The notes beneath the pieces are model-generated. The model had not been told where the DNA came from and searched no databases. It saw nothing but the letters and a program-made list of their open reading frames with translations. Both the position numbers and the translations under genes were made by a program. A stretch of 64,000 bases of DNA from Palleronia marisminoris (GTDB taxonomy: Bacteria; Pseudomonadota; Alphaproteobacteria; Rhodobacterales; Rhodobacteraceae): the NCBI RefSeq assembly GCF_900172315.1, contig NZ_FWFV01000008.1:1-64000 (forward strand). Reading direction: 5' to 3'. Positions within the stretch are counted from its first letter, which is position 1; each line of letters opens with the position of its first letter. Positions 62,683-64,000 of this stretch are shown one piece after another.

Positions 62683-62955
62683 ATGCTCAACAATATCGGC
62701 CTTCCGGGCCTGCTGCTCATCGCGATCGTCGTGCTCGTCCTCTTCGGCCGGGGCAAGATCTCGTCGCTGATGGGCGAGGTCGGCAAGGGCATCACCGCCT
62801 TCAAGAAGGGCGTGGGCGAAGGGTCCAAGGAAGACGAGGACGAGACGGCTGCCAAGAAGGACCGCGAGCTTGCCGCGCCCTCCGTGCGCAACGAGTCCGT
62901 GGCCCCTGCGACCGACAGCACCGAGCGCGAGACGGTCGAGAGCCGCAACAGCTGA
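62683..62955 (+). CDS. tatA: Twin-arginine translocase subunit TatA
   Basis: 90 aa. One N-terminal helix ([20 protein letters not shown]) with the FGRGK hinge and an amphipathic helix ([18 protein letters not shown]), then an acidic tail. It forms the protein-conducting ring of the Tat system. First gene of tatABC, with a GGAG-like ribosome site upstream (GGATTAGGAG). The Tat pathway would export the multicopper oxidase encoded at 11250. Confidence 0.95.
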   Translation: MLNNIGLPGLLLIAIVVLVLFGRGKISSLMGEVGKGITAFKKGVGEGSKEDEDETAAKKDRELAAPSVRNESVAPATDSTERETVESRNS

Positions 62956-62988
62956 ACCTGACCTGACCGCCCCGGGAGGCGCGTACCC

Positions 62989-63501
62989 ATGTTCGACATC
63001 GGGATGACCGAGCTTCTGGTCATCGGCATCGTCGCGTTGATCGTGGTGGGGCCGAAGGACCTGCCGGGAATGTTCCGCACGCTCGGCCGGTTCACCGGAA
63101 AGATGCGGTCGATGGCGCGCGAGTTCCAGCGCGCCATGGAGGACGCGGCCGACGAATCGGGCGTCCGCGATATCCACAAGGACCTGAAAGGCTATTCGAA
63201 TCCCAAGAAGTACGGCCTCGACAAGCTGAACGAGGCCGCAGACAGCTTCGACAAGTGGGATCCGATGAAAGAGCCGCGCAAGAAAGGCAGCGCCGGAAGC
63301 GGCCCCGCCACGCAGGCGCTCAGCGAAGAGCGCCGAGAGAAGGCCGAGAAGTTCAAGCAGGCGGCGGCCGACCGGGCGCAAGCGCGCCGTGACCGCGAGG
63401 CCGCCACAAGCGCCGCCGATGGGCCCGCGACCAGCGCTCCGGCAAAGGATACCGGCACGGCCGCCGACACGCCGCTGACCTCCGAGGATGACAAGGCATG
63501 A
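62989..63501 (+). CDS. tatB: Twin-arginine translocase subunit TatB
   Basis: 170 aa. N-terminal [20 protein letters not shown] and [20 protein letters not shown] are typical of TatB, with the Glu in the membrane helix and the GP hinge. A long charged, Ala-rich C-terminus follows. It receives Tat signal peptides together with TatC. The stop overlaps the tatC start. Confidence 0.94.
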   Translation: MFDIGMTELLVIGIVALIVVGPKDLPGMFRTLGRFTGKMRSMAREFQRAMEDAADESGVRDIHKDLKGYSNPKKYGLDKLNEAADSFDKWDPMKEPRKKGSAGSGPATQALSEERREKAEKFKQAAADRAQARRDREAATSAADGPATSAPAKDTGTAADTPLTSEDDKA

Positions 63502-64000
63502 GTGCCGCCGACGACCGGGACGACCTCGAAGACAGCTCGGCCCCGCTGATCGAACACCTGGCCGAGCTTCGAAAGCGGCTGATCCGCGCGATGATCGCCT
63601 TCATCATCGGCATGGTGATCTGCTTCACCGTCGCGACGCCGATCTTCAACTTCCTGACCCAGCCGCTGTGCCAGCAGCTGGCGCAACGCGGGCAGGATTG
63701 CGACCTGATCTTCATCTCGCCGCAGGAAGGCTTCTTCGTCGCCGTGAAGGTGTCGCTTCTGGGGGGGCTGTTCCTGTCCTTCCCGATGATCGCCTACCAG
63801 CTCTGGCGGTTCGTCGCGCCCGGCCTCTACCGGACCGAGAAGGGCGCGATGCTGCCCTTCCTGATCGCGTCGCCCTTCATGTTCGCCATCGGCGCGGCCT
63901 TCGCCTTCTACGTGGTGACGCCGCTGGCCTACGACTTCTTCCTGGGCTTCCAGCAATTCGGCACCGAGGGCGAGGCCCTAACGCCTGAGGTCGGCGCGCC
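63498..64000 (+). CDS. tatC: Twin-arginine translocase subunit TatC (3' end cut by window)
   Basis: The start ATG at 63498 overlaps the tatB stop as ATGA. The visible 167 residues include [60 protein letters not shown] and a further helix pair, all diagnostic of TatC. TatC is the receptor that binds the twin-arginine motif. The window ends in the reading frame, so the last helices are not seen. Confidence 0.95.
   Translation, partial: MSAADDRDDLEDSSAPLIEHLAELRKRLIRAMIAFIIGMVICFTVATPIFNFLTQPLCQQLAQRGQDCDLIFISPQEGFFVAVKVSLLGGLFLSFPMIAYQLWRFVAPGLYRTEKGAMLPFLIASPFMFAIGAAFAFYVVTPLAYDFFLGFQQFGTEGEALTPEVGA

Overview
The window looks like chromosomal DNA of an alphaproteobacterium of the order Rhodobacterales (Roseobacter-type). 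The evidence is the high GC content, dense ATGA-coupled operons, the mreBCD-PBP2-rodA cluster, a leucine-codon leader in front of leuA, a SelD fused to an NDH-like oxidoreductase, an H-NOX-like/GGDEF pair and tatABC. No species-level claim is possible from the sequence alone.

Region 1 (67-11110) is a type II secretion system in two divergent operons. The minus-strand operon reads gspL-M-C(-like)-K-E-F-H-I-J with translational overlaps at almost every junction. The plus-strand operon reads gspD, a short prepilin peptidase and gspG. Region 2 (11250-22724) holds a Tat-signal multicopper oxidase (MCO), a SCO1-cytochrome c fusion with a His-rich tail and, facing them, a 2458-residue animal-type heme peroxidase with RTX calcium-binding repeats. 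Together they resemble the enzyme classes reported for bacterial Mn(II) oxidation (MopA-type peroxidase, multicopper oxidase), with secretion machinery alongside. I regard this as the most interesting part of the window.

Region 3 (22725-27600) is a degraded accessory zone. It contains broken IS110 and IS3 transposases, an orphan LuxR-type regulator and a decayed type I secretion adaptor (HlyD). It ends at the 3' end of tRNA-Gln(TTG) (27693-27767), which suggests an island edge.

Region 4 (27845-64000) is ordinary chromosome. In order it holds:
- capsule-export KpsE/KpsT-like genes, a UDG-family protein and an SseB-like protein;
- a hydroxyacid dehydrogenase and the rod-shape operon mreB-mreC-mreD-mrdA-rodA;
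- an HWE histidine kinase, leuA with a leader peptide and an ImuA-like gene;
- an aldo/keto reductase, SGNH hydrolase and lipocalin, then Nudix and DUF983 genes;
- a PleD-like cyclase, DUF3572, a degenerate H-NOX with a diguanylate cyclase, and a lytic transglycosylase;
- mnmH facing selD, an ABC/FtsX/AttH-like lipoprotein-handling set, DUF1178, a second Nudix gene and a histone-deacetylase-like amidohydrolase;
- a flavin reductase/aldo-keto reductase/LLM monooxygenase operon;
- tatA-tatB-tatC, with tatC cut by the window end.

A working model is that Tat carries the folded MCO to the periplasm and the type II system may take it to the surface. The SCO-cytochrome protein may supply copper or electron transfer. 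The RTX peroxidase would need a type I exporter that is not intact here. This model is inference; no substrate can be read from sequence.
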